DNA from: an uncultured Chitinophagaceae bacterium
Lineage (GTDB): Bacteria > Bacteroidota > Bacteroidia > Chitinophagales > Chitinophagaceae
Direction of reading: 5' to 3'
Length of the DNA: 5,601 nucleotides
NCBI GenBank assembly: GCA_903832075.1
Contig: CAILAF010000123.1
Span: forward strand, 1 to 5,601
Each line of letters opens with the position of its first letter. Within the stretch, counting starts at the first letter, position 1. The notes below the pieces were generated by a model. The model was not told where the DNA came from and did no database searches. It worked only from the letters and a program-made list of their open reading frames with translations. Of this stretch, positions 5,597 to 5,601 are shown piece after piece. The position numbers were made by a program, and so were the translations under genes.

Positions 5597-5601
5597 ATCG
5601 G
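5595..5601 (+). other. Likely residual sequencing-adapter bases at the contig end
   Basis: The window ends in AGATCGG, the first seven bases of the common Illumina adapter AGATCGGAAGAGC. These bases also create an unexpected stop in tadA at a position where homologues keep an open frame. The agreement of both signs suggests non-biological sequence left after trimming. Seven bases can match by chance, so this is probable rather than certain. Confidence 0.6.

Noticed and set aside
1..5601. CRISPR array, insertion sequence, tRNA/rRNA gene or SusC/SusD pair
   Set aside because: I saw no regularly spaced repeats, no transposase-like frame with terminal inverted repeats, no tRNA-like fold and no TonB-receptor or SusD-type protein.

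Overview
The window is AT-rich, with TTA/AAA-heavy codon use, A-rich sequence instead of Shine-Dalgarno motifs before start codons, and a lipoprotein cytochrome c. This fits a member of the Bacteroidota, plausibly Chitinophagaceae or a close relative. The family assignment is inference from gene content and style, not a database match.

Layout. Positions 1-914 (minus) hold the N-terminal 304 residues of an MFS transporter that runs off the left edge. A 193-bp divergent regulatory region (915-1107) contains a perfect 10-bp palindrome of LacI-operator type. Four genes then run on the plus strand: a Gfo/Idh/MocA oxidoreductase (1108-2274), a xylose-isomerase-like TIM-barrel protein (2404-3462), a small lipoprotein cytochrome c (3495-3860) and a secreted DUF1080 / 3-keto-disaccharide hydrolase (3868-4563). 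Convergent to these, with only 7 bp between stop codons, is an exported thioredoxin-fold protein (4571-5131, minus). Divergent from that is tadA, the tRNA adenosine deaminase (from 5183, plus), which reaches the right edge.

How the genes fit together. MFS permease, Gfo/Idh/MocA dehydrogenase, TIM-barrel isomerase/lyase-type protein and DUF1080 hydrolase is the gene set of the 3-keto-glycoside route. In that route a sugar is oxidised at C3, the glycosidic bond is cleaved by elimination and hydration, and the keto sugar is reduced again. Here the cytochrome c and DUF1080 protein carry export signals, while the oxidoreductase and TIM-barrel protein do not. The simplest model is periplasmic oxidation and cleavage, uptake by the MFS protein, and cytoplasmic processing. 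No periplasmic 3-dehydrogenase, SusC/SusD pair or LacI-type regulator lies in the window. The thioredoxin-like gene and tadA look like unrelated housekeeping neighbours.

Two cautions apply. The last seven bases (AGATCGG) equal the start of the common Illumina adapter, and they create the apparent stop codon of tadA in a conserved part of the protein. That stop is probably an assembly artefact and the window is probably a whole short contig. Second, I found no mobile element, CRISPR array, tRNA or rRNA. The known-pathway locus is the main point of interest; nothing here demands a wholly new system.
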